Positions 1 to 12,720 of a stretch of DNA of 64,000 bases are shown piece by piece. The notes under the pieces are model-generated. The model had not been told where the DNA came from. It saw nothing but the letters and a program-made list of their open reading frames with translations, and did not search any database. The DNA lies in assembly GCA_051453625.1 (NCBI GenBank), contig JBOZIK010000001.1, positions 179,326,555 to 179,390,554 on the forward strand, read 5' to 3'. The stretch comes from Welwitschia mirabilis. Lineage: Eukaryota > Gnetophyta > Gnetopsida > Welwitschiales. Positions within the stretch are counted from its first letter, which is position 1. Every line of letters begins with the position of its first letter. Both the position numbers and the translations under genes were made by a program.

Positions 1-897
1 TCATAGGCTAGCATAAATTTTCTTAGAATATTATTTCTTTAGAGGGAAGGATTCTTCATTGTAAATAATTGTGCTGAACTTTTAATACCACTCAATATAC
101 TTTGCATTATTTCTTTTTATGGTGTTTAAGCTTTGTAATAATGAGACTAATATTTTAGCTTCTTCTCTTAATCCATTCTCTAGAACATTCTTCTCCTCTA
201 AGATTATCTCCAACTCAACTATCCTTTCATAGACCCCTTGCAATTTCTCCATCGTGCTTTAATAGAGATCTGAGAAGTAAATTTAGATAATCTATTTTCA
301 ACATCCTTTTCTAATCTAATATTCTTTTTCTTTTCTTCCTCTAAGTATTTCCTCAGAAATGAATTTTACATGTAGAGGTAAGAACTTTAATTTTTGAAGA
401 AGTAAAAGATCTTCCTTTTAATCAAGGTAAAGCTACATTTTTTCTATAAATGTATTTAAAATATTATAGAAAATATAAAATTTATCTTCTTCTAAAGCCT
501 CTGTGAATTATTTAGGTGGATAAATTATTTTGGTAATTGTTTCACAATGGATTGCATTATATGCAATTCTTCTATCTCTCTAGATAGTGATTTAATATAG
601 AGCAAAATAGTTGAAGTACTGGATTCCCTTATTTATGTTGATCCTTAAGGATACTCAATGCTTAAACTTTAAATAGTGAATGACATGTTATTTTAATATG
701 TGCTTTCTTTTTGTTATTAAGAATCCTCATGATTACTAAGAAGACTCCCAAACTAGTAACTCCTGAAGTTCTAACTTTCATCATTTTTATAGTATGTTTT
801 AAAATTTCTTGAAAACTTCATTTTATGATATTCACATTCTTTGGTTTTATGATATATTTTATTACTTTAAACATATATAATCTTGGTATCATCAGAT
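1..897 (-). pseudogene. Array copy 1: C-terminal part of transposon-associated ORF
   Basis: This is the first of five partial copies of one decayed minus-strand gene, and it matches the copies starting near 4.3, 5.94, 8.18 and 11.14 kb almost base by base with small indels. The part around 100-380 reads on the minus strand, with frameshifts, as a Glu/Lys/Arg-rich segment like the coiled-coil-like region of copy 3 at 6098-6313. The N-terminal domain seen in copies 2-5 would lie in the following gap. No intact frame remains. Function is inferred only from the other copies. Confidence 0.6.
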
Positions 898-997
898 NNN
901 NNNNNNNNNNNNNNNNNNNNNNNNNNNNNNNNNNNNNNNNNNNNNNNNNNNNNNNNNNNNNNNNNNNNNNNNNNNNNNNNNNNNNNNNNNNNNNNNN
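898..997. other. Assembly gap (100 N)
   Basis: Run of exactly 100 N, so a placeholder of unknown true length. It cuts array copy 1, and the sequence after it does not continue that copy. Confidence 0.99.
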
Positions 998-1977
998 TTA
1001 AAGCTAAAATCTTGGTGACAATGTAATAGAACTCAAAAAGATAGACCATTTTTAACATCATTGAAAATGGATTACTACCTACCACTAGAAAGTATAGAGA
1101 TATAAGGAAATGTAAAAAAGAAAGTAGGGTCAGTTCAAGTAATACTAGACCACTAAAGATGCAAGAAAACTAAAAAAACTAAATTAAAATGTAAGAAAAA
1201 GAAAAAACAATTATGAATCTACTATAAAGCCACTATTTCATTATCCTTGACAGTGATGCCAAGGCGCTATTTAAGATCAACTTGTAAAAAATTAATCAAG
1301 ACTTACATTGTATCAAAATCCAAGTATCATTTAATCCATAGGTATAAATCAAGGTAGGAATAAATAATGATAACATAATAGTTCTCTAAATTAGAAAAAT
1401 ATTTAAGGAAATGTGTAAACCAAGATTGTAATGGAAATATTTCTAATTGTAAAAGTATGGAAGAAAACTAACACTTAAAGAACTAACTTGAATCTCCTAA
1501 CAATGAAGACAATGACAATTCATAATGGATTAGATGATGGTAACATTATCTCATTGACCACATGAAGAGTTTTAATATCTTTTAGTTACCCTGGTCTATC
1601 ATAGCCTAAATGCAAGTATGGAAAGTAGGAAAATCATGTCTAGAGACCATTGAGTAAGATAAACTATAAATCAATTCATGACCAAAAGAGACTGACTTAG
1701 AAAATTAGAATACTTAGCAAACACATAGCTTCATTCAAGCACTAAAAGTACAACATGAATTGCAACTTAAAATTAAGAAGGAATATCTAATATATTTTAT
1801 TAAAGTAATAGGGACTATAGTACATTGAAGAAAGAAAACTAGTTATGATACAAAATCATCAAGCTAACCTTAAGGCTAGCTCACAATGAATGGAAGAGCT
1901 TAGAAAGACATAACAAAGATTCTACACACCAAGGAGTATAACAATTTTTCCATTAAAATATTGTTATAATGTGAAAA
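998..1977. other. AT-rich stretch without a recognisable gene
   Basis: About 1 kb outside the 3' end of the F-family LTR at 1978-2888. Both strands carry frequent stops and I recognise no protein, RNA or repeat. It may be flanking DNA of the F element or another decayed repeat. Confidence 0.5.
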
Positions 1978-2888
1978 TAACAATACTTATTTTATTTTAA
2001 ATATGTGAAAATAGTAAAAAATATATTGGTAATGTGTTGTAAATGAGTCAAGTCATTAAAACTAATATTTATGAAAGCTTAGTAAAGAACTAACTAAGAT
2101 TGTCACATATTCAACCAATTTAGTTTATCTTATATTGGCAAGATCATCCTTAAGAATAATTAACCTAGATATCTTAAGTTGAAAATTCTTAGTAAAAGCA
2201 CAAATGAGAGATTGTATACATAAAATACAAGATGGGAAAACATCACTAGAAGTACTCAAAAATAATGCTAGATAACACCTATTTATAAGTATTGTTATAT
2301 TCTAATATCTACTAGCTTTAAACATGGGAGCAAAGAAATAAAGAAAAGGAAAAACTCCATTTTTATGTAATGTAATAATGCATCACACCTCAAGATAGCT
2401 TTATAGCTTAATCTTAATTTTATATTATGATCATGAAAAATGCTAATTAAAATACTTTCTTTTGAAACTAATACTAGAGTTGTAAAGACATTTACCACTG
2501 TTTTTAGAATGTGCTAAAGCTTTTCATCTTTTAAATCCTTAGATTTTAGGCCCTCTCTTCTATTATTGCTAGTTTCTTTCCTCCTCTTAAATATCCTTCT
2601 CCTCCTCTATTTTTTGGATTTTATCCTTGTCTGTTAAATTAGTTTCATGGGAGTAGTAGTCGTATTTTTTAGCTATTTTATTACCTCTCCTATATTTTCC
2701 TATGAAGTGATGTTCTCTTACGTTTATAAAGATACTATAATGCTCAAAACATCATATAGATAAATATAATAAATATTACTAGCTAATAACTAGCTAAAAT
2801 ACTAAGCTAATATTAAGAAACATATATTTGTTAACATAACAAAGTATCATAATAACATGTTTTATGTACATCATATTCTGGCTTATCA
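1978..2888 (-). repeat. F-family Ty3/gypsy 3' LTR
   Basis: About 0.91 kb homologous along its length to the LTR at 54350-55308. In element sense it begins TGATAAGCC at 2888 and the shared sequence stops near 1978 around TGTTA. A purine run (GTTTGGGGAAAC) abuts its 5' edge at 2889-2900, the expected place for a polypurine tract upstream of a 3' LTR. Unlike the other copy it has no primer-binding site on its far side. It is therefore read as a 3' LTR with element interior at higher coordinates. Exact ends could shift by a few bases. Confidence 0.7.
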
Positions 2889-2900
2889 GTTTCCCCAAAC
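2889..2900 (-). other. Polypurine tract of the F element
   Basis: On the minus strand GTTTGGGGAAAC directly precedes the TGATAAG start of the LTR. This is the position and base content expected of the plus-strand primer of a plant gypsy element. Confidence 0.65.
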
Positions 2901-4000
2901 TTAAGCTTTTGTTAGCCCCTTAACAAAATGCAAAATTTTTTACTTATTTACTCTCATATAAATACTAACCTTGAGGAGATTCTTGTTTTTTTAATTATTT
3001 CATTAATTAACTTAATTTCTTATGTTGTTTGAAGTTTTGCATTACTTTTCTTTGATCTTATTAAAGATTTGGATCATCTGGATTTATAGATTTATCTTCT
3101 TCCAAAATTAGAGTTTTCCAAATCTTGATGTTTTTTCCCTTCCTCTTCATTTATAAGAAGCCCTTGTTACCTATGTTTCACTTCTTATTATTATTATAGA
3201 TGGATCTTTTTGTCTAATAAATTGGGGGTTTTGTAGAAGATGATATAATGATAAGTATTAGGATAGATTCTTCTATAATTTCTTATCTAGAAATTTTTCC
3301 AAAAGGAATGGTCTAAATTCCCAAAGTATCACCTATTTATATTTTTGAAAAGATGTCAGCAAAGAAAACTCTTATCATATTCATATTAATTATTATTCTT
3401 TTATAGAGATGCTTAAAGTGTTGTATATCCTAAGCTGAAACTCCAAATAGACCTGTGTCCTCTTTACATTCTTCCATTATATTATTCAACCTGATAACTA
3501 TGATATCCATTATATTTCTTATCTAATCCATAAATATATTAATTCTTTCTTTATTAAAAGCATTCTATAATTTTTTTTAAATGATGACATAATGTTTCAA
3601 AAATTTGATATATTTTAAACCAACCCCCTAAATTTTTCTATATAACATTTTGGATTTTTTCTTGAAAACTATCTATAAAATCATATAATTTCTATGGATA
3701 ATAATATAAACTTTGAGGAACTACCAATTATTTAAAATTAAGATATATTCTTTTGCCAAGTTAAGTCTCCATCGTACATGCTTAATGTAAGAGCTGCAGA
3801 TTCTATTTCTCTAAATTTTAAATAATTGTTTGGGTAGATTCTGAGGAGATTAATATAATATTCTTCCTTAATTCAATTAAGGATTTCTTCATATAGTCCT
3901 TCAATTTTAAGTCTACCCTATTAAATCACTTTTAAAATCTTCTTTTGATTTAGTAGAAAGAGAATAAAAAATTAAGTTAAATTGATTTTCTTCAAATTAA
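2901..4000 (-). pseudogene. F-element 3' internal region with coding remnant
   Basis: Between the polypurine tract and array copy 2. On the minus strand, around 3740-3960, a frame-broken stretch reads as ordinary protein (for example IKEEYYINLLRIYPNN and ESAALTLSMYDGDLTW). This suggests the tail of the ORF that lies between integrase and the 3' LTR. I do not recognise a domain. The rest is AT-rich with no call. Confidence 0.4.
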
Positions 4001-5632
4001 CTTCTGTTTGGTTGTTTGTTTATTATTTTAATAAAATTTTGGAATTCTTTATTTATTTTTGATAATATGGTATTAAAAGTATAATAATCACTTTGTTGAG
4101 TAGGTGCTTTTATTTTTTTGACTTGGTCATCCTTGATTTTTCACATAAGTTTAGTGTTTTCCTCCTTAAACTACTAAATGATTCTTTTGTTAGCTTCTAA
4201 GTGGATTTGGAAAGTATTTGTATTATTGAATGTCTCAATCCACTTTTGTTTATAGCTCTTTGCATCAACCTATATTTTCATGTATTTTTTATTAATTTCT
4301 TATAGTCTAGCACAAATTTTCTCAGGATATTATTTATTTAAAGAAAAGGGTTCTTCAGTGTAAACAAATGTGATGAACTTTTATTACCACTCAATATGCT
4401 TTGCATTATGTCTTTTTATCGTGTTTAGGTTTTGTAATAAGAAGACTAATATTTTAGGTTCTTCTCTTAACTCATTCTCTAGAGCATTTTTTTCCTTCAA
4501 GATTATCTCCAACTTAACTATCATTCCATAGACCCTTGCAATTTCTCCATCGTTCTTTAATAGAGATCTAAGAAGTAAATTTTAGATAATCTATTTTCAA
4601 CATCCTTTTCTAATCTAATATTATTTTGCTTTTCTTATTATGAGCATTTTTTCAGAAATGGATTTTTGCATGTATAGGTAAGAATTTTGATTTTTTTAGA
4701 AGTGAAAGATCTTCCTTTTAATCAAGGAAAAGCTACATTTCTTCTATAAATGTGTTTAAAACATTATAGAAACTATAAAATTTATCTTCTTCTAAAGCCT
4801 TTGTGAATTATTTAGGTGGATAAATTATTTTGATAATTTTTTCATAATGGATTGCATTATATGCAATTATTCTATCTCTATATATAGTGGTTTAATATAG
4901 AGCAAGAGAGTTGAAGTACTAGGTTCCCCTTATTTATGTTGATCCTTAAGGATACTCAATGCTTAAACTTCAAATAGTAACTGATATGTTCTTTTAATAT
5001 GCTCTTTCTTTCTATTATTAAGAATCCTCATGATTACTGAGGAGAATCCCAAAGTAGTAACTCCTCAAGCTCTAACTTTCATCTTTTTTTTAATATGTTT
5101 TAAAATTTCTTGAAAACTTTCGTTTATGATATTCACATTCTTTTTTTAATGGTATATTTTATTACTTTAAACATATATAATATTGGTATCATTAGATATT
5201 TTTATTTATTTGAGATAAATACTAGCTTTTTTGCTAATATTAAAAAGAGGATAACAAGTTTAGGTTCCAAATTTTTACTTATTAGGATCCTTCCATTAAT
5301 GGTGGTTCTTACAATCATATTTAAACTTAATTTAGTGTCCTCTTTCCTATTAGTTTGTTTAATTAATCTTCCTCCATTTGGTAAATTCAATATTCTTGAA
5401 AGGTCTTCTTTGAAAAATGAAATTGTTATGTTAAAAATAATAGTCTTGGGTAAATTTTCTATCTTATTAAATTCTAAGTGTTTGTATAATTTAAAAATTA
5501 TCTTCAAGTTATTTCCTTCTTTCATTATTAACCAATTGTACCATTCTAATTTGATTATCTAATGTTTAAAATTTATGAGACATGGATCTATAAGGATTTC
5601 TATAAAATATAAGAAATAAGGATTCTATATTC
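4001..5632 (-). pseudogene. Array copy 2: transposon-associated ORF, truncated unit
   Basis: Second copy of the repeated unit. The minus frame 5202-5525 (107 codons) is the longest open piece. It contains a segment like EFYKHL...FFKEDLSRILNLPNGG, which resembles the 'putative plant transposon protein' domain (Transposase_32-like, related in layout to Athila ORF1: FYANL ... FSPEAIN.FLG.PN). Downstream on the minus strand, around 4680-4410, is the Glu/Lys-rich coiled-coil-like part, separated by about 0.6 kb of frame-broken sequence. The unit ends abruptly near 5632 at an AATAAA and runs straight into copy 3. The upstream part present in copies 3-5 is missing. The overlapping plus-strand frame is a shadow. 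Confidence 0.55.
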
Positions 5633-7869
5633 TAATAAAACTAACTTCTCTTTGATTGTTTATTTATTATTTTTATAAAATTTTAGACTTCTTTATTTAT
5701 TTTTGATAATATGAAATTAAAAGTAGAATAATCACTTTATTGAGTAGGTGCTTGCATTTTTTTGACATAATCATCCTTTATTTTTTACCTAAGTTTAGTG
5801 TTTTCCTCATTAAACTACTAAATAATCCTTTTGTTAGCTTCTAAGTAAGTTTGGTAAGTATTTGTGATGTTGAATACCTTAATCCACTTTTATTTATGGC
5901 TCTTTCCATCAATCTATATTTTCATGTAATTTTTATTAATTCCTCATAGGTAAGCATAAATTTTCTTAGAATATTATTTCTTTAGAGGGAAGGATACTTC
6001 ATTGTAAATAAATGTGCTAAACTTTTATTACCACTCAATATACTTTGGATTATGTCTTTTTATGGCGTTCAGGCATTATAATAAGGAGACTAATATTTTA
6101 GCTTCTTCTCTTAATCCATTCTATAGAGCATTCTTCTCCTCCAAGATTATCTCCAACTGCACTATCCTTGCATAGGCCCCTTGCAATTTTTCCATCGTGC
6201 TTTAATAGAGATCTGAGAATAAATATAGATAATCTATTTTCAACATCCTTTTCTAATCTAATTCTCATTTGCTTTTCTTCCTCTAAGTAATTTGTTAGAA
6301 ATGTATTTTCCATGTAGAGCTAAACATTTTGGGTTTTTAGAAGTGAAAGCTTTTCTTTTTGAACAAGGAAAAGCTACATTTCTTCTATAAATATATTTAA
6401 AACATTATAGAAACTATTAAATCTATCTTCTTCTAAAGTCTTTGTGAATTATTTAAGTGAATAAATGATTTTGGTAATTGTTTTACAATGAATTGCATTA
6501 GATGCAATTCTTTTATCTCTATAGATGGTGGTTTAATACAAAGCAAGTAGTTGAAGAATTAGGTTTTCCCTATTTATGTTAATCCTTAAGGATACATAGT
6601 GCTTAAAATTCAAATAGTGATTGGCATGTTATTTTGATATGCTCTTTCCTTTAATTATTAAGATCTTAGTGATTAGTAAGGAGAATTCCAAACTAATAAC
6701 TCCTGAAGCTCTAATTTTCCTCATTTTTATAATATGTTTGCTTGAAAACTTCCTTCTATAATATTCACATTCTTTTTTTTTTTATGGTATCTTTTATTAC
6801 TTTAGACATATACAATCCTGATAGCATTAGACCTTTTTTTTTATTTAAGAGAGGTGCTAAGTTTTTTTGCTAATATTCAAAATAGGATAAAAAATTTAGG
6901 CTCCAAATTTTTATTTACTGGAATCCTTCCATTAATGGTGATTCTTCCCAACATATTCAAACTTAATTTAGTGTTCTCTTTTCTATTAGCTTATTTAATC
7001 AATCTCCTCCATTTGGTAAATTTAATATTCTTTGAAGGTCTTCTTTGAAAAATAAAATTTTTATGTTAGAAACAATATTCTCGAGTAAATTTTCTACCTT
7101 AGTAAACATTAAATGTTTGTAAAATTCAAAAATTATCTTCAAGTTATGCCCTTCTTGCATTATTAACCAATTATACCATCCTAATTTGATTATTTGATGT
7201 TTAAAATCTATGAGATATGAATCTATAAGGATATCCATAAAATATAAGAAATATATGGTTTTATATTCCAATAAATAAAGACATTTCTTAAGATAGCTAG
7301 AAGTATATAGAACATAGAGTTTCAATTAGATTAACTAGCTCGCTTATTGGTAGCCAAGGCTATTAGTTAGTTTTAAGTTAACCTTTTCTTTAGCCTACTA
7401 CTTTAGACTATTATGCAAGATAACAATTCTCAAAAATTTATCATATTTATCAAGCTAAAATTGTAAGAATAATAATGTGTTTTAGGGTTATTGGATGAAT
7501 TTTCATTTTCTAATAATAATGAGCTTAAAAATGATAGTGCGTTTTCAATGAAAATAATTTTTTATTTTTTGTTTTTAACATTTCATTTTCTAATGATTTT
7601 TTTTTTTTGCTATTAGTATTGAGATTGAAAATATTAGCACATTTAATTGTTAAGCTTAAAAACACCAATGAATTTTTTATTTTCCAAGTCTCAAGAATTC
7701 TACCTTATCCCCTAGAGAAAGAATTACATACTCTCGAATGCAAATAAAATTTCTTACTAGAAAGGGTTGAGACGCTTGAGCTATTATGGAAAATCATAAA
7801 GAAAAGGTGAAGTATTAGAAAAGTTACAAAAATCTCATTGACTAAAATGCAAAATTAAAAATTACCTGG
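5633..7869 (-). pseudogene. Array copy 3: transposon-associated ORF
   Basis: Best preserved copy. The minus frame 6999-7325 (108 codons) gives IIKLGWYNWLIMQEGHNLK followed by IIFEFYKHL and FFKEDLQRILNLPNGG. This follows the GW...(V/I)REFY..L...F....I...LG.PN pattern of the plant transposon-protein domain. The minus frame 6098-6313 (71 codons) is charged and probably coiled-coil (LEEEKQMRIRLEKDVENRL). The element-sense upstream part (7330-7869) is AT-rich with repeated TTTCATTTTCTAAT motifs and looks non-coding. It ends in the gap at 7870. Domain assignment is from pattern memory, not a search. Confidence 0.6.
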
Positions 7870-7969
7870 NNNNNNNNNNNNNNNNNNNNNNNNNNNNNNN
7901 NNNNNNNNNNNNNNNNNNNNNNNNNNNNNNNNNNNNNNNNNNNNNNNNNNNNNNNNNNNNNNNNNNNNN
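7870..7969. other. Assembly gap (100 N)
   Basis: Exactly 100 N, between array copies 3 and 4. The copy number of the array is therefore uncertain. Confidence 0.99.
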
Positions 7970-10100
7970 GGTTCTTGAATTTTTTTCTTTTTTTACTTAA
8001 ACATCCTTGATTTTTTTCCTTAAGTTTAGTGTTCTCCTTATTAAACTACTAAATAATCCTTTTGTTAGCTTCTAAGTGTGTTTGGTAAGTATTTGTAATG
8101 TTGAATGTCTCAATCAACATTTTTTTATAGCTCTTTGGATTAATCCATATTTTCATGTATTTTTTATTAATTCCTCATAGGGTAGCATAAATTTTCTTAG
8201 AATATTATTTCTTTAGAGGGAAGGATTCTTCATTGTAAATAAATGTGCTAAACTTTTATTACCACTCAATATACTTTGCATTATGTCTTTTTATGGTGTT
8301 CAGGCTTTGTAATAAGGAGACTAATATTTTAGCTTCTTCTCTTAATCCATTCTCTAGAGCATTCTTATCCTCCAAGGTTATCTCCAACTAAACTATCTTT
8401 GCATAGACCCCTTTCAATTTCTCCATCATGCTTTAATAGACATCTGTGAAGTAAATTTAGATAATCCATTTTCAACATCCTTTTCTAGTCTAATATTCTT
8501 TTGCTTTTCTTCCTGTAAGTATTTTATTAGAAATGTATTTTTCATGTAGAGTTAAGAATTTTGATTTGTTAGAAGTGAAAGCTCTTTCTTTTGAACAAGG
8601 AAAAGCTACATTTCTTCTGTAAATGTATTTAAAACATTATAGAAACTATCAAATTTATCTTCTTCTAAAGTATTTATGGATTATTTAGGTGAATAAATTA
8701 TTTTGATAATTGTTTCACAATGAATTGCATTAGATGCAATTCTTCTGTCTCTATAGATGGTCGTTTAATACAAAGAAAGGTAGTTGAATAACTAGGTTCC
8801 CCTTGTTTATGTTAATCCTTAAGGATACGTAATGCTTAAAATTCAAATAGTGATTGGCATGTTATTTCGATATGCTCTTTCTTTCTATTATTGAGATCCT
8901 AGTAATTACTGAGGAGAATCCGAAACTAATAACTCCTGAAGCTCTAATTTTCCTCATTTTTATAATATGTTTTGAAAATTTTTGAAAACTTCCATCTATA
9001 ATATTCACTTTTGTTTTTTATGGTATCTTTTACTACTTTAAACATATACAATCCTAGTAACATTAGATCTTTTTATTTATTTAAAAGAGGTACTAGGTTT
9101 TTTTGCTAATATTCAAAAGAGGATAAAAAGTTTAGGTTCCAAATTTTTATTTATTGGAATCCTTCCATTAATGATGATTCTTCCCAACATATTCAAACTT
9201 AATTTATTGTCCTCTTTCCTGTTAGCTTATTTAATCAATCTTCCTCCATTTGGTAAATTCAATATTCTCTAGAGGTATTCTTTGAAAAATAAAATTTTTA
9301 TGTTAGAAACAATATTTTCGAATAACATTTCTACCCTAGTAAACTCTAAATGTTTGTAGAATTCAAAAATTGTCTTTAACTTATGCCCTTGTTGCATCAT
9401 TAACCAATTGTACCATACTAATTTGATTATTTGATGTTTAAAATATATGAGATATAAATCTATAAGGATTCCTATAAAATATAAGAATATATGGTTTTAT
9501 AATCCAATAAATAAAGACATTTCTTAAGATATCTAGAAGTATATAGAACACAGAATTTAGATTATATTAACTAGCTCACAAATTGGTAAGGTTGTTAGTT
9601 AGTTTTAAGTTAACCTTTCCTTTAGCCTACTACTGCAGTGTATTATGAAAGATAACAATTCTAAAAAATTTATCATATTTATCAAGCTAAAATTACAAGA
9701 ATGATAATGTATTTTAGGGTTATTAGATGAATTTTCATTTTCAAATAACAACGAGCTTAAAAATGATAGTTTATTTTTAATGAAAACAAGTTTTTATTTT
9801 TTGTTTTTAACATTTCATTTTCTAATGAGTTTTGTTTGCTAACAGTATTGAGATTGGAAATATCAGCACATTTAATTGTTAACCTTAAAAATACCAATAA
9901 ATTTTTCATTTTCTAAGTCTCAAGAATTCTAGCTTGTCCTCTAGAAAAAGAATTACATACTCTTAAATGCAAATAAAATTTCTTACTAGAAAGGGTTGAG
10001 ACTATTGAGCTATCATGGAAACTCATAAAGGAAAGGTGAAGTATCCCAAAAGTTACAAAAATCTCATGGAATAAAATGCAAAATTAAAAGTTACTTGCTT
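7970..10100 (-). pseudogene. Array copy 4: transposon-associated ORF
   Basis: Colinear with copy 3 over about 2.1 kb. The coiled-coil-like part lies near 8330-8560 and the N-terminal FYKHL/LNLPNGG domain near 9080-9500, both on the minus strand and broken by stops and frameshifts. The upstream leader carries the same TTTCATTTTC repeats. It shares sequence with copy 5 up to the word CTCATAAAGGAA and then continues into a 0.85-kb segment that copy 5 lacks. Confidence 0.55.
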
Positions 10101-10883
10101 CTCTTCTTATAAGATTTAAAGTTTGTGTGTTATAATTAATTGATATTATATCAGTTGACCTTAAATCTAAAATTTACATATCTAACAAATGTGAAAATTA
10201 TTTTTACTAACTTGAGCTAACAATTAGAGGAACTAATATATCACTTACTATAAAGGAGATCGAGAAACTTAAAGGGATCATCTAGTTTGATGTTATATAA
10301 GAAAGAGTTAGGAAGGTAGGTCAATAAATTGAAAGACATCATCAAGTTTGATGTTAAGTAGGAAAATAATTGGAAATAAAGTTCAAGAAACTTGAAGGGA
10401 TTCTTAAGTTTAATGCTAACTAGGGAAAGAGGCCATGGGATGATCATATGTAAGTATCCATTAATTCCTAGCATGAAGTTGGAGGGGGGGCAGGTATTGG
10501 AAGATCATTAAGAACCCAAGATTTATTGATGAAGATCCCCAAACATAGATACTAAGTTGTTTTTCAGGTTCAAAGGGGGTCTTTAAGAACTTGTAAGTTC
10601 TCAAAGGGAACCTTTAAATCCATGGTCACTCAAATATTTAACTAATGAAAATGGGAGGATATAACTAGCTAAAAATAACATAAATTAAAAAATTGAATGG
10701 GTTCATCAAGTTTGATAATTTCCCTCATAAAATTTAGTTATATTAAGAGTTGATTAAGTAAAGGATTAGTCTAGAATTTAGATTTTTAATTAAGGAACTA
10801 TTTAATTTGATGATTAATGTAACTTTAGTATTATTTTTCTTTTTATGAAATAATTCAAAAGATTCAATTACTACAAAATTTTA
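10101..10883. other. Spacer present only behind array copy 4
   Basis: About 0.8 kb found behind copy 4 but missing behind copy 5. It holds a degenerate minisatellite (10262-10415). The minus frame at 10241-10474 is simply the translation of that repeat (LKNPFKFLEL / LDDPFKFLDL), and I do not regard it as a gene. Confidence 0.5.
10262..10415. repeat. Degenerate ~60-bp minisatellite
   Basis: Three units begin near 10262, 10326 and 10385, each with a core like AAACTTRAAGGGATCATC followed by AGTTTGATG, spaced 64 and 59 bp. A fourth weak echo lies near 10693. No function is apparent. Confidence 0.55.
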
Positions 10884-11039
10884 GGAAGAGCATAGATCGA
10901 AAACCATTATTATTATAAATCATTTTATGCTAGTTTATTTTTTCATTTAATTATGAATTCATGTTCCTCTAACTTATTAAGTAATTTCCATAGATAGACG
11001 AATATTGAATAAGTTGATGTTAAGAATCAAAAGGATTCT
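10884..11039. repeat. 156-bp direct repeat, copy 1
   Basis: Matches 12721-12876 over exactly 156 bp (GGAAGAGCATAG ... AAGGATTCT) with scattered substitutions. It lies just before the gap at 11041. The second copy lies just behind array copy 5. Confidence 0.8.
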
Positions 11040-11040
11040 C

Positions 11041-11140
11041 NNNNNNNNNNNNNNNNNNNNNNNNNNNNNNNNNNNNNNNNNNNNNNNNNNNNNNNNNNNN
11101 NNNNNNNNNNNNNNNNNNNNNNNNNNNNNNNNNNNNNNNN
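11041..11140. other. Assembly gap (100 N)
   Basis: Exactly 100 N. It sits one base after the 156-bp repeat, so the break was probably caused by the repeat itself. Confidence 0.99.
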
Positions 11141-12720
11141 TTAGATAATATATTTTCAACATCCTTTTCTAATCTAATATTCTTTTTCTTTTCTTCCTAT
11201 AAGTATTTTGTTAGAAATGTATTTTACATTTAGAGTTAAGAACTTTGATTTTTTAGAAGTGAAAGATCTTTCTTTTGAACAAGGAAAAGCTATATTTCTT
11301 TTGTAAATGTGTTTAAAACATTATAGAAACTATCAAATTTATCTTCTTCTAAAGTCTTTGTGAATTATTTAGTTGAATAAATGATTTTGGTAATTGTTTC
11401 ATAATGAATTGCATTAGATGCAATTCTTCTGTCCCAATAGATGTTGGTTTAATACAAAGCAAGATAGTTGAAGAACTAGGTTCCCCCTGTTTATGTTAAT
11501 CCTTAAGGATATGTAATGCTTAAAATTCAAATAGTGATTGGCATGTTATTTCAATATGCTCTTTCTTTCTATTATTGATATCCTAGTGATTACTGAGGAG
11601 AATCCCAAACTAAAATAACTCCTAAAGCTCTAATTTTTCTCATTTTTATAATATGTTTTAAAATTTCTTGAAAACTTCCTTCTATAATATTCACATTCAT
11701 TTTTTTATGGTATCTTTCGTTGCTTTAAACATACACAATCCTAGTAGCATTAGATCTTTTTATTTATTTAAGAGAGGTACTAGGTTTTTTTGCTAATATT
11801 CAAAAGAGGATAAAAAGTTTAGGTTTCAAATTTTTATTTATTAGAATCCTTCCATTAATGATGATTCTTCCCAACATATTCAAACTTAATTTAGTTTCCT
11901 CTTTCCTATTAGCTTATTTAATCAATCTTCCTCCATTTGGTAAATTCAGTATTCTTTGGAGGTCTTATTTGAAAATAAAATTTTTATGTTAGAAACAATA
12001 TTTTTGAATAAATTTTCTACCTTAGTAAACTCTAAATGTTTGTAGAATTCAAAAATTATCTTCAAGTTATGCCCTTCTTGCATCATTAACCAATTGTATC
12101 ATACTAATTTGATTATTTGATGTTTAAAATCTATGAGATATAAATCTATAAGGACCCCTATAAAATATAAGAAATATACGATTTTATATTCCAATAAATA
12201 AAGACATTTCTTAAGACAGCTAGAAGTATATAGAACACAGAATTTAGATTAGACTAACTAGCTCACAAATTGGTAGCCAAGTCTATTAGTTAGTTTTAAG
12301 TTAACCTTTCCTTTAGCGTACTACTTAAGACTATTATGCAAGATAACAAGTCTCAAACATTTATCATATTTATCAAGCTAAAATTATAAGAATAATAATG
12401 TATTTTAGGGTTATTGGATGAATTTTCATTTTCTAATAATAATGAGCTTAAAAATGATAGTGCATTTTCAATGAAAATAAGTTTTTATTTTTTGTTTTTA
12501 ACATTTCATTTTCTAATGAGTTTTGTTTGCTAATAGTATTGATATTGGAAATATCAGCACATTTAATTGTTAAGCTTAAAAACACCAATAAATTTTTCAT
12601 TTTCTAAGTCTCAAGAATTCTACCTTACCCTCTAGAAAAAGAATTACGTACTCTTGAATGCAACTAAAATTTCTTACTAGAAAGGGTTGAGACTCTTGAG
12701 ATATCATGAAAACTCATAAA
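11141..12720 (-). pseudogene. Array copy 5: transposon-associated ORF
   Basis: Starts inside the coiled-coil-like region after the gap and is colinear with copies 3 and 4. The N-terminal FYKHL/LNLPNGG domain lies near 11790-12200 on the minus strand, frame-broken. At 12720 the sequence jumps from CTCATAAAGGAA directly into the 156-bp repeat, skipping 0.85 kb relative to copy 4. The shared GGAA at the joint suggests a microhomology deletion. Confidence 0.55.

Noticed and set aside
5110-5562. 150-codon plus-strand ORF in array copy 2
   Set aside because: It is antisense to the recognisable minus-strand domain in the same place, is Leu/Ile/Phe-rich from AT composition, and is not kept open in the other copies.
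10241-10474. 77-codon minus ORF with repeated PFKFL
   Set aside because: It is the translation of a degenerate ~60-bp minisatellite, and no independent evidence supports a gene.
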